Shown: positions 33,147-41,613, counted from the first letter of the stretch. The stretch: 64,000 nt of DNA from JAIEOG01 sp964519985 (GCA_964519985.1 CAZFMF010000015.1:11541-75540); one strand, 5' to 3'. Numbers and translations: made by a program. The notes: generated by a model from the letters alone, not told the origin.

Positions 33147-35087
33147 CTACCGTGGCACGGCCGGTGCTGGAGTCGCGGGCTTGTATCCGTTGATCTTAAT
33201 AAATGAACCCGGAGTGTTTGCCTCGCCGGAGTAGTTGGGAGGCGGTAACTGCATACCCGGTCGGATGGGGTACGGAGGGGTCGGCGGCGGGGGGGCTGGA
33301 TCCGCCTGACGGGTTGTTCTCGGCGGAGGATTTGTGCTCGCGGGGTTGGCCCTCCGTCCGCCGTATCCAGGACTTGAGAGCAGAAGGTTCATGTATTCCC
33401 GGTAATCTGCTTCCGACATTTCCGCTAAGGCACCGGGCGCGGCGGCCGGGACCGCGCCTCCCGAATTGCCACCACTAGGAGGCCTTTGCGATGGCTGACT
33501 CTGCGCCGCATACGGCTTGCCGCCCAGCGGTACCACGACGCCGGACGTGGGCTTAGCTTGGGGTGCGGTCTTATAGTTTTGGGGAAGTACGACACCCGTC
33601 GGAGCTGGCTTAGCGGCCGCCACTTTATTCTCCTGAGGAGGCTTAGGTTGGGTTTGAGCCACCGGTGCGTTCAGCGGCTTTTTCGGCCGTACGGCCTCAC
33701 CCGTGAACTGTGCCCGAATGGCGCAAAAGCGAGCCTCAAAAACGGTACGGGCCATCGTAAAACTTCGCGGGTCATACTTCAGCGCTGCGGGCGTTCCGAT
33801 TTTCGGCATGCCCAACAGCGCGCGAAGATCGGGCTTCGTGTTGACCGCGGCGATCACTTCATTTTCCGTGCGACCTAGCTCGGAGACGAGCTTCGAGAAG
33901 GTGACGTTCTCAAGGTAGAGTGCCGAAACATCGGGCAGAAACGGGTGCATGGTGTCGCCTTTCATCGCTCCCATTTTTTTCAGCGTGTTTCGAAAAGTCT
34001 CGTTGATCTTTGCCATCTGGGCTTCAAACGCCTGATCGTCTTGGTACTGCTCGTCGTTTTCTCGGCCTTTTGGGACGTTGTACATCTTGCGCACAAATGA
34101 TTCGACTTGGGGATCCTCGAATACACCTTGGTCGGCGGCGCCGCGGACGATTTCCTTATTTACCGACGAGTAACCGTCGGAAAGCGTGCCATCCATATGG
34201 CAGATCATGCAGTCCACGCCGTTTCGAATTGATACGAAATCGGCATGCGATCTCACGGCAAGCGAATCACTTGAGACACGGGCCGCCGAGATACCCGCGT
34301 TGAAGTCGGCCACGCCCCCCGGAGCGGAGTTAAGGCGTTTGTTATTTTTGAGGTCGAGAAGCAAGTATTTCCAAAGGCCGTTTGGCTTCATAAAAAATAC
34401 TTCGGCGGCTTCCACTTCCGCGTTTATCGGATTTGCCGAGAAGTCGGCATCCGCGCCCCGTTTGTTCTCCCGATTGAAGTCGTACGTGGCCAGAGCACGC
34501 GGAACGCCTTTCTGATCGGAGACGATTGTGAGCGAGCGCTGGTCCCGTGCGACGGAACTCACCGCGAGGACTTTGCGGTAATTGTCGGTGTTGGAAAATC
34601 GAATATCCACCCCCGCTTCCTTGAGGACTTCCTCGAACGACGCGGGTACTCGATCGGCCTTGTGGTAGTTGTCCTGAATCAATAGCTTGTAGACCATCCA
34701 ATCAAACCGAAATGTGTCTTGCGGGTCGTTGGACGAGCACGCGTAAGGATAGTCGGCGTAAATGCTCCGGGCTTCGTCGGGGAAACACGCTTTGTCTTTG
34801 AGATTCAAGGTAACGGTGGAAGGCGATTTGAAGGTCTGGCCCTTAAAGCCGCCCAGACAGAGCTCCCCGTGCGTGCTTTGCTGGTTGATAAAATAGTTGA
34901 GGGAGGCCTCGAGCACCTCCATGGGGTTCCAGCCGGGATACTGCGGCAACTGAGTTTCCGAGTAGATAAACTTGAAGGCGAATACCTTCGGCTGTTGCGG
35001 TCGATTGGAGACGTACGGGCTCTCGGCCTTTGCCCAATCCCCACATAAACTCAATCCCGCCAACACCACTAACAACCCGCTCCGCAT
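33147..35087 (-). CDS. Secreted monohaem cytochrome-like protein
   Basis: The 646-residue product starts MRSGLLVVLAGLSLCGDWAKAESP, a Sec signal after GGGAGG. One haem c motif, CMICH, is seen near residue 285 in RNGVDCMICHMDGTLSDG. The N-terminal half is a mixed alpha/beta domain; the C-terminal 200 residues are low-complexity and rich in proline, glutamine and alanine (VAQTQPKPPQENK, PAPPPPTPPYPIRPGM). It is likely a periplasmic redox or electron-accepting protein attached via its proline-rich tail. A neighbouring DUF1549/DUF1553 gene at 42557 also holds a CxxCH. No cytochrome maturation genes are in the window. Confidence 0.7.
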   Translation of the reverse strand: MRSGLLVVLAGLSLCGDWAKAESPYVSNRPQQPKVFAFKFIYSETQLPQYPGWNPMEVLEASLNYFINQQSTHGELCLGGFKGQTFKSPSTVTLNLKDKACFPDEARSIYADYPYACSSNDPQDTFRFDWMVYKLLIQDNYHKADRVPASFEEVLKEAGVDIRFSNTDNYRKVLAVSSVARDQRSLTIVSDQKGVPRALATYDFNRENKRGADADFSANPINAEVEAAEVFFMKPNGLWKYLLLDLKNNKRLNSAPGGVADFNAGISAARVSSDSLAVRSHADFVSIRNGVDCMICHMDGTLSDGYSSVNKEIVRGAADQGVFEDPQVESFVRKMYNVPKGRENDEQYQDDQAFEAQMAKINETFRNTLKKMGAMKGDTMHPFLPDVSALYLENVTFSKLVSELGRTENEVIAAVNTKPDLRALLGMPKIGTPAALKYDPRSFTMARTVFEARFCAIRAQFTGEAVRPKKPLNAPVAQTQPKPPQENKVAAAKPAPTGVVLPQNYKTAPQAKPTSGVVVPLGGKPYAAQSQPSQRPPSGGNSGGAVPAAAPGALAEMSEADYREYMNLLLSSPGYGGRRANPASTNPPPRTTRQADPAPPPPTPPYPIRPGMQLPPPNYSGEANTPGSFIKINGYKPATPAPAVPR

Positions 35088-35332
35088 CCAGCCTCCCGAA
35101 AATGATTTCCGGAGAACGACTAGTCTATTTGGTCAAGGCCAACAAGGAAAAAGTCGTTTCGGAATGGTTACAGGGGAGAGGAGGAAATCCCCGTTGTGAG
35201 TTACTCCGGCGCCGGAGTTGAACGGCAGGTCCGATTGCGAAAAGTTATCCGTCACGTGACGGATCAATGGGCGGAATATTGATGTCGACGAGATGCCAAG
35301 CGTCCCGAAACCGAAACGAAGCAGGCTTTCGT
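35088..35332. other. Gene-free spacer before the tRNA-fMet island
   Basis: No convincing gene is seen. A 39-codon frame from ATG 35102 has poor initiation context and runs through the palindrome at 35203, so it is not called. The last part holds a weak imperfect hairpin (CGAAGCAGGCTTTCG near 35317) that could be the former tRNA terminator. Confidence 0.45.
35203..35218. repeat. Palindromic intergenic repeat ACTCCGGCGCCGGAGT
   Basis: A perfect copy of the 16-bp palindrome, 115 bp outside the left end of the tRNA-fMet island. Confidence 0.7.
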
Positions 35333-35364
35333 TTGGTAGCGGGGGTAGGATTTGAACCTACGAC
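35333..35364. repeat. Partial tRNA-fMet 3' copy: candidate att site, left end
   Basis: The 32 bp beginning TTGGTAGCGGGGGTAGGATT are identical to 36623-36654, the 3' part of the tRNA-fMet gene, T arm to CCA. Beyond this the match fades, though CAT-AC-CC-AA positions are still shared. It reads as a truncated tRNA end left by site-specific integration. Confidence 0.75.
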
Positions 35365-35509
35365 TTTTGGTGTCATGCTCCCTAGAGAAGATTGCTATTC
35401 ATCTTAGATTGGCGGATGGTTTTGCGAGGGGCCTTAAAAAGGCCCTTTGTTTCGATTGGTTGGGCGTTGTGGCTTGCATGCTATCCTTAGGACGTTTAGG
35501 GAGCCTGAT

Positions 35510-35689
35510 ATGGAAAAAGCAAAAGTTGGGAAGAAGGGGGCGGCCAAGAAGCTGACCCAAAAACTTAAAAAAATGCGAGAGACGCCAGTATCGAAAGGCG
35601 TCTTTCAGATAATCGAAGATGCTCAGAGAAACGATGCGCCTATGCCACAAAGAAAGATAGCTTGTCCTAAGCCCGATCTGGAGCGTTGA
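35510..35689 (+). CDS. Small basic protein, antitoxin-like
   Basis: The ATG at 35510 (AGGGAG eight bases upstream) gives 59 residues: lysine-rich first half (EKAKVGKKGAAKKLTQKLKKM) and the end CPKPDLER. Its TGA overlaps the TTG start of the PIN gene (TTGA), which points to translational coupling. Order and size fit an antitoxin placed before a toxin, but no known DNA-binding fold is recognised. A -35/-10-like pair, TTGGGC and TATCCT with a 16-base spacer, lies upstream (about 35460-35488). Confidence 0.6.
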   Translation: MEKAKVGKKGAAKKLTQKLKKMRETPVSKGVFQIIEDAQRNDAPMPQRKIACPKPDLER

Positions 35690-36441
35690 AGGATTCGGTA
35701 GTCGGGTATTCCAAGTTTACCAAGCATCTCGATGAAGCACTGAAAAATGGAATCATTGCCGACACGAATCTTCTTATTGCCGCTACCTATGATTTAGACC
35801 CGGCCAACTCAGATGCAATACAGTTTCTTGATGTCTTGAGCGACAATCAGGTCCCCATATTCTGCAATGTGAATGTTCGGTCCGAGTTTCTCGAGATTCA
35901 TAGAAGAATCATCTTTACCGAAGCACTCCTAGATTTCGAGTTGCACGTAGATAAAGCACAAATTCCTATCGAACTTGTAAGGAAGCTAAATTCGCTTCGA
36001 ACCCGATCGTCCAAACAAACTACGCAAGATCGAGCCCTTCGCCTTTCAGAGGCGGAAATCAAAGGTTTCAAGATTTCCATGTCTGGCATTCACACAGGCT
36101 CTGAAGATCTCTGGACCATTTTTTGCGAAGATAGAGTGGGTAACAAACTCGCTTCGGTTTGGACCGAGGCCGAAAGTGAATTGGGTCTCAACTTCTTGAG
36201 CCTCCGAAAAGAGGACCAGGCGTCCTATTTTGATAAGAGCCCTGATTGGGAAGGGGTAGTTCGGCTAATGGAGACCCAAGGTCTTTCGAGCTCCGATGCC
36301 ATGATCGTTAACCTTTTTCTGTGTTCGAAGCTAAAGGCAATTGCGACAAGCGATTGGGACGTGGCCAACGCCGTGAGGAAGGCCGGTCAGCAAGGTAAAA
36401 CCGCTTTTTGTCCTGATGAAATGGCCAAGCGGTTTCGCTAG
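35686..36441 (+). CDS. PIN-domain-like protein, candidate ribonuclease toxin
   Basis: The 251-residue protein begins at a TTG overlapping the previous stop. PIN-like acids appear in order: GIIADTNLLIAATYDLD (near residue 25, first Asp), NVRSEFLEIHRR (Glu near 68), and LSSSDAMIVNLFLCSKLKAIATSDWDVANA (Asp near 205 and 222). PIN proteins are Mg2+-dependent ribonucleases, often VapC-type toxins; this one is twice the usual VapC length because of an inserted helical region between the two halves. As cargo of the tRNA island next to a small basic protein it is probably a toxin, by inference only. Confidence 0.65.
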   Translation: MKDSVVGYSKFTKHLDEALKNGIIADTNLLIAATYDLDPANSDAIQFLDVLSDNQVPIFCNVNVRSEFLEIHRRIIFTEALLDFELHVDKAQIPIELVRKLNSLRTRSSKQTTQDRALRLSEAEIKGFKISMSGIHTGSEDLWTIFCEDRVGNKLASVWTEAESELGLNFLSLRKEDQASYFDKSPDWEGVVRLMETQGLSSSDAMIVNLFLCSKLKAIATSDWDVANAVRKAGQQGKTAFCPDEMAKRFR

Positions 36442-36571
36442 CAAAGATCACAGCAGAAAAACATTCCACCTCCAGAAATAGAAAAGAAGAGAACTCTTGC
36501 TTCGTAAGACACACAGTCTTGAGCTGCCTTAACTTTTTAACCTTTGAGCGCCGTTCTTAAAATCCACAAAT

Positions 36572-36617
36572 AAAAAAACCTCTGAGAACTTCGCTTGTTA
36601 CGAAGTCCCCAGAGGTT
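36572..36617 (-). terminator. Terminator of the tRNA-fMet transcript
   Basis: AACCTCTG and ACTTCG pair with CGAAGT and CAGAGGTT around CTTGTTA; a run of A on the left becomes TTTTTTT on the minus strand, six bases after the tRNA 3' end. Confidence 0.8.
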
Positions 36618-36623
36618 AAAGAT

Positions 36624-36700
<77 letters not shown>

Positions 36701-36755
36701 ATACTTACCAGGCCGTCACCGTAGTGCCGAGGCCGGGGGTTGTCAACGAGGAGCA

Positions 36756-36775
36756 CCGCAGCGCAGGCGCTGCGG
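36756..36775. repeat. Perfect hairpin CCGCAGCG-CAGG-CGCTGCGG
   Basis: An 8-bp perfect stem with loop CAGG, directly beside the dispersed repeat copy at 36777 and upstream of the tRNA gene on the minus strand. Confidence 0.55.
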
Positions 36776-36776
36776 G

Positions 36777-36808
36777 ATTGCTTCGTCGCTACGCTCCTCG
36801 CAATGACG
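36777..36808. repeat. Dispersed TTGCGAGC-type repeat, inverted copy
   Basis: ATTGCTTCGTCGCTACGCTC continues to CTCGCAATGACG. On the other strand it matches the motif at 13569. It lies between the DUF6265 stop (36812) and the tRNA gene. Confidence 0.6.
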
Positions 36809-36811
36809 GGG

Positions 36812-37255
36812 CTAACGAGCGACCATGTGGAACGTCGTACTGATCGGTTTGCCGCTTTGGTTCCCTTCGACGGTGATTTGAAGGGTGCCGTTCTTTTTGT
36901 ACGAGTAGTTGATCATGTTCGGGTAATCGTGCTTTGGATTCTCAAAGCGCACCGAGCTCCCGGTCACCTGGGTCGCAGTAAATTTCACGCCTGGCTTACC
37001 GAAAGGCATGGGTGTCAGCACCAGATTGCCGCCGACTTCCTCAATTTCGAAGAACTCGTAAAAAGCGATCTTGCCGCCCATCACCAATTTCGACATTCCA
37101 AGGATCTTGCCACCTTCGGCGGTGGTCATGTGCTCCTCCATTCCGTTGGTGTCCATCCAAGTGCCGGCCAGCCAGTCGATATCCTTCACGCTGGCGCCGA
37201 AGCTGCTCGCGGAAACTAAGAACACGCCCAAAACGAACTGAGAAAAACGATTCAT
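36812..37255 (-). CDS. DUF6265 family secreted protein
   Basis: The ATG at 37255 follows GGAGG. The 147-residue product starts MNRFSQFVLGVFLVSASSFGAS, a Sec signal, and the mature domain opens IDWLAGTWMDTNGMEEHMTTAEGGKILGMSK, the DUF6265 calycin-like signature; later VRFENPKHDYPNMINYSYKKNGTLQITVEGNQSGKP is typical too. This family is beta-barrel-like and may bind a small ligand. Its role is unknown. It lies just beyond a dispersed repeat and the tRNA gene on the same strand. Confidence 0.85.
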   Translation of the reverse strand: MNRFSQFVLGVFLVSASSFGASVKDIDWLAGTWMDTNGMEEHMTTAEGGKILGMSKLVMGGKIAFYEFFEIEEVGGNLVLTPMPFGKPGVKFTATQVTGSSVRFENPKHDYPNMINYSYKKNGTLQITVEGNQSGKPISTTFHMVAR

Positions 37256-37316
37256 TGATGCCTCCATTGCGACGCATCGTCGTGGTCGGAAGCGGAGTTG
37301 AAAAGGGAGGGTGCGG

Positions 37317-37357
37317 CAAAAAGACCCGGGCCTCGCGGGGACGCGAGACCCGGGGTT
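37317..37357 (-). terminator. Rho-independent terminator
   Basis: ACCCGGG and CCTCGCG pair with CGCGAG and CCCGGGGT across a GGGA loop; on the minus strand a TCTTTTTG tail follows. It ends the transcript of the gene at 37408. Confidence 0.78.
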
Positions 37358-37407
37358 GAGCAAACACACGGTTTCGGAATGCGAGCTTGCTCTCGAGCTT
37401 CTCGCAA

Positions 37408-37962
37408 CTACCGGATGGTGCAGCTGCGCAGGCCGATGGTTGCCTTGGTCTTACTACGGTGCGACCGAATATTTTTATCCTCGGTTACGAACTCGATGGT
37501 CGCACTCCGGTTGGCGACCGTGCCGTCCAGCGTCGTGGTGGAATGGTGGGCCGTGCGGAAGACGACGCCTTTGGCTAGGATATTCAAGCTCCGCGGCTTA
37601 GTTCTGTTGGCGCTGTCAAAGTAGCTGAAGTGCATCGTGCTATCGGCGGAGGCCCAGCACTTCATTAGAAAGTCATCTTTCGGATCAAACTTGCAGTTTT
37701 TCTTCATGAGGGTGACTTCAATTTTTCCTTCGAGTCCCCAAGGACTTGCGTCCGCGAGTAACGGCATCAAAAAGGATTGGTCTTGCGACCGGAGGCGGAC
37801 CTTAACCAACTCGGGGTAACCTTTTACCTCCTCGACTTCGGCTTTTGTATAGGCAAACGTGCCGTCCCAGCAGTCGAGAACCGGTTTTGTTTTTGCTTGA
37901 ACCGTCACGGCAAAGAGCGCGCCCAATGCAATAAAAGATTTCCAACCCAATTGTGTTTTCAT
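37408..37962 (-). CDS. Secreted protein, paralogue of the gene at 32459
   Basis: The ATG at 37962 follows AAGGAGAATGAA. The 184-residue product starts MKTQLGWKSFIALGALFAVTVQAKTK, a Sec signal, then VLDCWDGTFAYTKAEVEEV, LRSQDQSFLMP, KKNCKFDP, LMKCWASADSTMHFSYF and finally RSCTIR. These Cys positions match the protein at 32459, so both belong to one secreted beta-domain family with two probable disulfides. A terminator follows on the minus strand. Function unknown. Confidence 0.7.
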   Translation of the reverse strand: MKTQLGWKSFIALGALFAVTVQAKTKPVLDCWDGTFAYTKAEVEEVKGYPELVKVRLRSQDQSFLMPLLADASPWGLEGKIEVTLMKKNCKFDPKDDFLMKCWASADSTMHFSYFDSANRTKPRSLNILAKGVVFRTAHHSTTTLDGTVANRSATIEFVTEDKNIRSHRSKTKATIGLRSCTIR

Positions 37963-38065
37963 TTCATTCTCCTTACCTAAAACTGCCCGAGATACGTCCA
38001 TTGCGGAAATCGATCGGGTGCATGCGAGTCATAACGAGAGTTGATAGCCCTTGCACTCCCACGAG

Positions 38066-38089
38066 ATTGCTTCGCTTCGCTCGCAATGA
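38066..38089. repeat. Dispersed TTGCGAGC-type repeat, inverted copy
   Basis: ATTGCTTCGCTTCGCTCGCA, an exact inverted copy of the core at 13569, lies 18 bases before the Dus gene start at 38107. Confidence 0.65.
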
Positions 38090-38106
38090 AGGTGTAGATT
38101 CGGCGC

Positions 38107-39135
38107 GTGGACCGGCTGCAAAACTTGGGAGTGAAATTCCCTTACTTTATCGCCCCGATGGTGGGGATTTCTCACGTTGCATTTCGCGAGCTGATTCGCC
38201 ACTACACTCCGCCCGAATTGGAACCCCGACTTTTTACCGAGATGATCTCCAGTCGCCGCTTGCCTGGGGAACAGGTCGGCGAAGTGGACCACTTGAAGAT
38301 GAGCGTCGGCGAAAACGGACTCATTCCCCAGCTGCTTTGCAACGAAGAGCCGTTTATCGCCGAGTCCATGAAAAAACTGCGCTGGATGCACCCGTGGGGA
38401 ATCGATATCAATATGGGATGCCCGGCGACCCAAACGCTCAAACACAATTGGGGTGTGCAACTGATGCACGATAAGCGCAAGGCGGCGGACGTCGTTCGCT
38501 GGGCGAAGCGCCACACCGATCGGCCGATCAGCGTGAAACTACGAGCCGCCCTGGGACGCGAGTTTGACGAAAAGTATCTGCTCGAGTTCACGGAGTCGTT
38601 GGAAGAAGCGGGGGCGGATTGGCTTACGGTGCATTGCCGCGCGCAGGATCAGGGCCATCATGGCTATGCCCGTTGGGATTTGGTGCAGGCGGTGGCCGAA
38701 GCGCGTGGCATTCCGGTCGTGGCCAACGGCGATGTGCACACTTGGGAAGACGCGCTGTTTGTGAAGCGCGAACACGCCGTCGATGGAGTGATGATTGCTC
38801 GCGCCGCAACCGCGCGGCCCTGGATCCTTTGGCAGATCGCCTACCAATTAAATCTCACCCCGAGCGTGCCTCCGCTGACTCGAGAAGAGGAAGGACGGGA
38901 ATACTTTGCGGCGATGCTGCGCTTGTGCTGCCTCATTCGCGATTATTTTGGCGACACGCCCGAAAGCTTGCGAAAGATTTTATTCTATCTCACCCATAGC
39001 AGTCGTTGGCTGCTCTTTGGCCACGGTTTCTTAGTCGAAGTGAAACGTCGTAAGTCGCTCGACGAGATCATTGATTTCATCAATGCCTACCGCGACGGCA
39101 CCAACCAGCCGCTCATTGCGCGCGCGCGCACCTGA
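38107..39135 (+). CDS. tRNA-dihydrouridine synthase family protein
   Basis: The 342-residue flavoenzyme reduces uridines of tRNA to dihydrouridine. Landmarks of the TIM barrel are YFIAPMVGISHVAFRELIRHY (FMN site, residues 13-33), LFTEMISS, the catalytic Cys in GIDINMGCPATQTLKHNWGVQLM, ISVKLRAALG, ADWLTVHCRAQDQ-G, IPVVANGDVHTWEDA and GVMIARAATARPWI. The segment after MGCP differs from the usual KK-x6-GA motif of DusA/B, so the subgroup and target uridine are uncertain. The start is GTG. A dispersed repeat lies just upstream. A small hydrolase-like gene follows. Confidence 0.85.
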   Translation: MDRLQNLGVKFPYFIAPMVGISHVAFRELIRHYTPPELEPRLFTEMISSRRLPGEQVGEVDHLKMSVGENGLIPQLLCNEEPFIAESMKKLRWMHPWGIDINMGCPATQTLKHNWGVQLMHDKRKAADVVRWAKRHTDRPISVKLRAALGREFDEKYLLEFTESLEEAGADWLTVHCRAQDQGHHGYARWDLVQAVAEARGIPVVANGDVHTWEDALFVKREHAVDGVMIARAATARPWILWQIAYQLNLTPSVPPLTREEEGREYFAAMLRLCCLIRDYFGDTPESLRKILFYLTHSSRWLLFGHGFLVEVKRRKSLDEIIDFINAYRDGTNQPLIARART

Positions 39136-39249
39136 AATCAAAACTGAAACGAGACGATTCATCTTTGAATCGAGAAGTGACCGAGAATCCGGTTTGTGGG
39201 CACGAGTCTGCTTGGCCGTGCGATTGCATTTTCCACGGTCGGAGGGACG

Positions 39250-39750
39250 ATGAGCGATTGGACCGGAGAGGAACTAAACGGGCGCCGTCTGGGGAAACTG
39301 GATTGGTCGCAGGCGGCTTTTGTTGTCTTGTCGGGAGCAAAGCCCAACGTTTGCGGGCACGCGATGCTTTTTGTCGGCGGTGGGTTTGGCCACTACTTTC
39401 ACGTGCCCGGCATTCCGCGGATCTACGACAAGCCACGCTATGTTCCGGGTACCGCCTTTGGGCGCTATCTCACCGGCAGCGGTAAGCGGGAGCTTGGCCG
39501 GCGTCGGATCGCGATTCCGTGCCCGGACGCCGCGGAACGCAAACTCCTTCAATTGATGGATGCCAAGTGGCCCTATTTGTTGCTGCCCTCCAACTGCGTG
39601 AGCTTCGTGCAGGAAGTGGCGCGTGCGGGCGGGAACTACTGGGATTTCGCCAACTGTCCCACCGCCGAACCCCTTGCTTGGGAGTGGCTCCAAAAGAACG
39701 TGCTGCCGCTCTTTACGATTTCAGCCGAGTCATGTCCGGTGGTTAAATAA
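39250..39750 (+). CDS. Small cysteine-peptidase-like protein (tentative NlpC/P60-like)
   Basis: The ATG at 39250 (GGAGGGAC upstream) gives a 166-residue protein without signal. The order NVCGHAMLFVGGGFGHYFHVPG and then LLPSNCVSFVQEVARAGG shows a His-bearing beta segment before a Cys-bearing helix start, as in permuted papain-like (LRAT/NlpC-type) folds. The catalytic Cys would be in SNCVSF and the His in GHAMLF. Other readings are possible. A 4-bp gap leads to a membrane gene on the same strand. Confidence 0.5.
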   Translation: MSDWTGEELNGRRLGKLDWSQAAFVVLSGAKPNVCGHAMLFVGGGFGHYFHVPGIPRIYDKPRYVPGTAFGRYLTGSGKRELGRRRIAIPCPDAAERKLLQLMDAKWPYLLLPSNCVSFVQEVARAGGNYWDFANCPTAEPLAWEWLQKNVLPLFTISAESCPVVK

Positions 39751-39754
39751 TCGG

Positions 39755-40102
39755 ATGAAAACCTTCGGGATTTTTTTGGGCTGTGTTTTCGGCGGAATGG
39801 TGACGGGATTTTTTTCGCTCTACGGGATGCTCTGGATGGGACCCGAGACGTTTCATGAAGGGACACCTTACTTGCTAGCGCTCGTCGGAGGAATGGTCGG
39901 ACTCGCCGTATATCTTTACCGGGGGTACCCCGCGGCGATCTACGCGGCCTTAGGCATCATCGGGGCGGTGTCCGTGCCGTTCCTTTCCTTTGCTCTCTTG
40001 CGGGTGGATGTAACCCATCGATTTGTCTCATTCTTTCTCAGTGCCTTGGGCCTGCTCGCTGGCCTGGGGGCGGCACGAATGCTCCGTCTGCGTAGACGCT
40101 AG
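39755..40102 (+). CDS. Four-helix membrane protein
   Basis: The 115-residue protein has four hydrophobic segments: FGIFLGCVFGGMVTGFFSLYGML, YLLALVGGMVGLAVYLY, AIYAALGIIGAVSVPFLSFALL and FVSFFLSALGLLAGLGAARML, with short polar loops and a basic end. It is an inner-membrane protein of unknown role. It lies 4 bp after the cysteine-peptidase-like gene and is likely co-transcribed; a 159-codon frame with an earlier start overlaps that gene and is not supported. Confidence 0.65.
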   Translation: MKTFGIFLGCVFGGMVTGFFSLYGMLWMGPETFHEGTPYLLALVGGMVGLAVYLYRGYPAAIYAALGIIGAVSVPFLSFALLRVDVTHRFVSFFLSALGLLAGLGAARMLRLRRR

Positions 40103-40169
40103 CCGTATTCGGCTCGCATACCCGAGCCTGGGATCTTGCATTCGGTTTGCAAGGTAATCCTACGGGGGG

Positions 40170-41603
40170 ATGAGCGTGTTTCGCGCGGGGGTAGTCACGA
40201 TCTTGCTAGCTTGGTCAGCGGACGTATTCGCTGGCCCTCGTTCCTTCTTGGTACCCAAGGAATTGCGTCGCACAAACATCTCCGCCGCGCGCGCACGCGG
40301 GGTTTCCCATCTGCCGGGCGCTCGGTATGCGACCCCGCCCACGATCCCGTCGATGCCGCAAACCAGTCCCGTGGCCGCCGCCGCCGCGCAAATCGATCTG
40401 CATGCTCTTTTGGCCCGCAATGCGGTGAATATCCCGAAGCCGATTTTCTCTCCGCGCCTTCAGGTGAAATCCTTGGCACTGCCAAAGCCGGAAGAGATGC
40501 CCGAGCCGATTGCCTTTGGCCCCGTGAATTATCGCAGCGACAGGTTGCAAAACGGCGGGGGCCCCGGCGGTGGGGGTGGCGGAGACGGAGGGGGCGGGGG
40601 TGGCTCGCCTTCCGGAGGCGGGGGTGGGCCGCAAGACCACTCGGGCGGTCCGGGAGAATTAGGACCTAACGGTGGCCGCGACCTCAATGGCGATCGCGGC
40701 GGGCAGCGCCGCATCCCTCACGGCGATTACTTTAAAGAGTTTCCGGATCAGGGCAATGGTTGGGACATTCCCCCTCCCGGAACTCGAGAGCCGCATGGCT
40801 TTGCGCCCGCTTCGTCTGAACTGATTCCGGCCGGGGCCAACGGCAACCCGGCCTGGAGTTACCGTTCGGCACTGCCGGGTGGTGTCTTTGAGGGCTGTCA
40901 GGCGACCTTGGTGTCCACCCAAGACAACGTGTGCCGTGCGGCGACGGCTGCTCACTGTCTCGAAGACGCGCTGAAAGTTTACGGCGGCCAATTCAATCCG
41001 TCCGTCGGCATGTACGAAGGGGTGGCGCACATCACCTCGGCCGATTTCAAAGCAGTTAAGGTTAAGATTTTTCTGAACCAAAAATACGTGGAACACAGAG
41101 GCAACGGTGGAAACGATTCCGCGCTGATGGCGTGGCCCTGCGATCCGTCGCAGGTCAATGTTCCGATCGTGCCCTTCGTCGATAACTTTGCTCCGCTGCA
41201 GAACGGCCAGCGGGTGTTTTATGGAAAGGTGATGGGCGGAAAAGAAGGGCTCTACACCGCCACGACCGATATCAAGGCCGGAACACAGATCAACTATGTG
41301 CAAGATGGCGTGGAACATCTCAAGCTAGTCCAGCCGGACGGGTATGAAATCCAACAGGGGGATTCTGGTGGGCCGGTTTTCGTGGGGCAACCGGGCAGAA
41401 TGCAATTGTACGGCGTTTTGTCCACGCGTGAAAACACCGACGCCCCGCAAGGAAACTACACCGTTGGACCGGCGGTACTGCCTATTGCGGTTGCCGCGCG
41501 GATGACCGGTGAAACGCTCGGCTTTCCAAAGGTGATCGCACCCGCACAAAAGCCGGAGGAGAAAGCTCCGGCCGAAGTAGCCGAGGCGGCGGGGCCGACC
41601 TAG
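40170..41603 (+). CDS. Secreted trypsin-like serine protease with glycine-rich linker
   Basis: The 477-residue product starts MSVFRAGVVTILLAWSADVFAGPR, a Sec signal. A glycine-rich linker follows at about residues 128-160 (GGGPGGGGGGDGGGGGGSPS). The S1 protease domain begins near 230: CRAATAAHCLED with the catalytic His (near 260), NDSALMAWP with the Asp (near 315) and IQQGDSGGPVFVG with the Ser (near 398). The triad is complete, so an active secreted protease is expected. A hairpin at 41614 closes the transcript. Its target is unknown. Confidence 0.9.
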   Translation: MSVFRAGVVTILLAWSADVFAGPRSFLVPKELRRTNISAARARGVSHLPGARYATPPTIPSMPQTSPVAAAAAQIDLHALLARNAVNIPKPIFSPRLQVKSLALPKPEEMPEPIAFGPVNYRSDRLQNGGGPGGGGGGDGGGGGGSPSGGGGGPQDHSGGPGELGPNGGRDLNGDRGGQRRIPHGDYFKEFPDQGNGWDIPPPGTREPHGFAPASSELIPAGANGNPAWSYRSALPGGVFEGCQATLVSTQDNVCRAATAAHCLEDALKVYGGQFNPSVGMYEGVAHITSADFKAVKVKIFLNQKYVEHRGNGGNDSALMAWPCDPSQVNVPIVPFVDNFAPLQNGQRVFYGKVMGGKEGLYTATTDIKAGTQINYVQDGVEHLKLVQPDGYEIQQGDSGGPVFVGQPGRMQLYGVLSTRENTDAPQGNYTVGPAVLPIAVAARMTGETLGFPKVIAPAQKPEEKAPAEVAEAAGPT

Positions 41604-41613
41604 CGGGTTTCCC

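Larger units (their letters stand above)
35365..36622. mobile_element. Mini genomic island at tRNA-fMet (1.29 kb unit)
   Basis: The stretch lies between the duplicated 3' end and the intact tRNA-fMet gene. It is AT-richer than the neighbouring genome and carries only two genes: a 59-residue basic protein and a PIN-domain-like protein with TTGA overlap. No integrase is present, so it is either a remnant or an element moved by a helper recombinase. The terminator at 36572 lies inside it and now ends the tRNA transcript. Confidence 0.65.

Noticed and set aside
35102..35221. 39-codon frame before the tRNA island
   Set aside because: No ribosome site, and it passes through the dispersed palindrome. 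Nothing supports translation.
35333..35400. Second tRNA gene on the minus strand
   Set aside because: Only the T arm and acceptor 3' side are intact; the D arm and 5' acceptor are absent, so it is a partial copy and not a functional tRNA.
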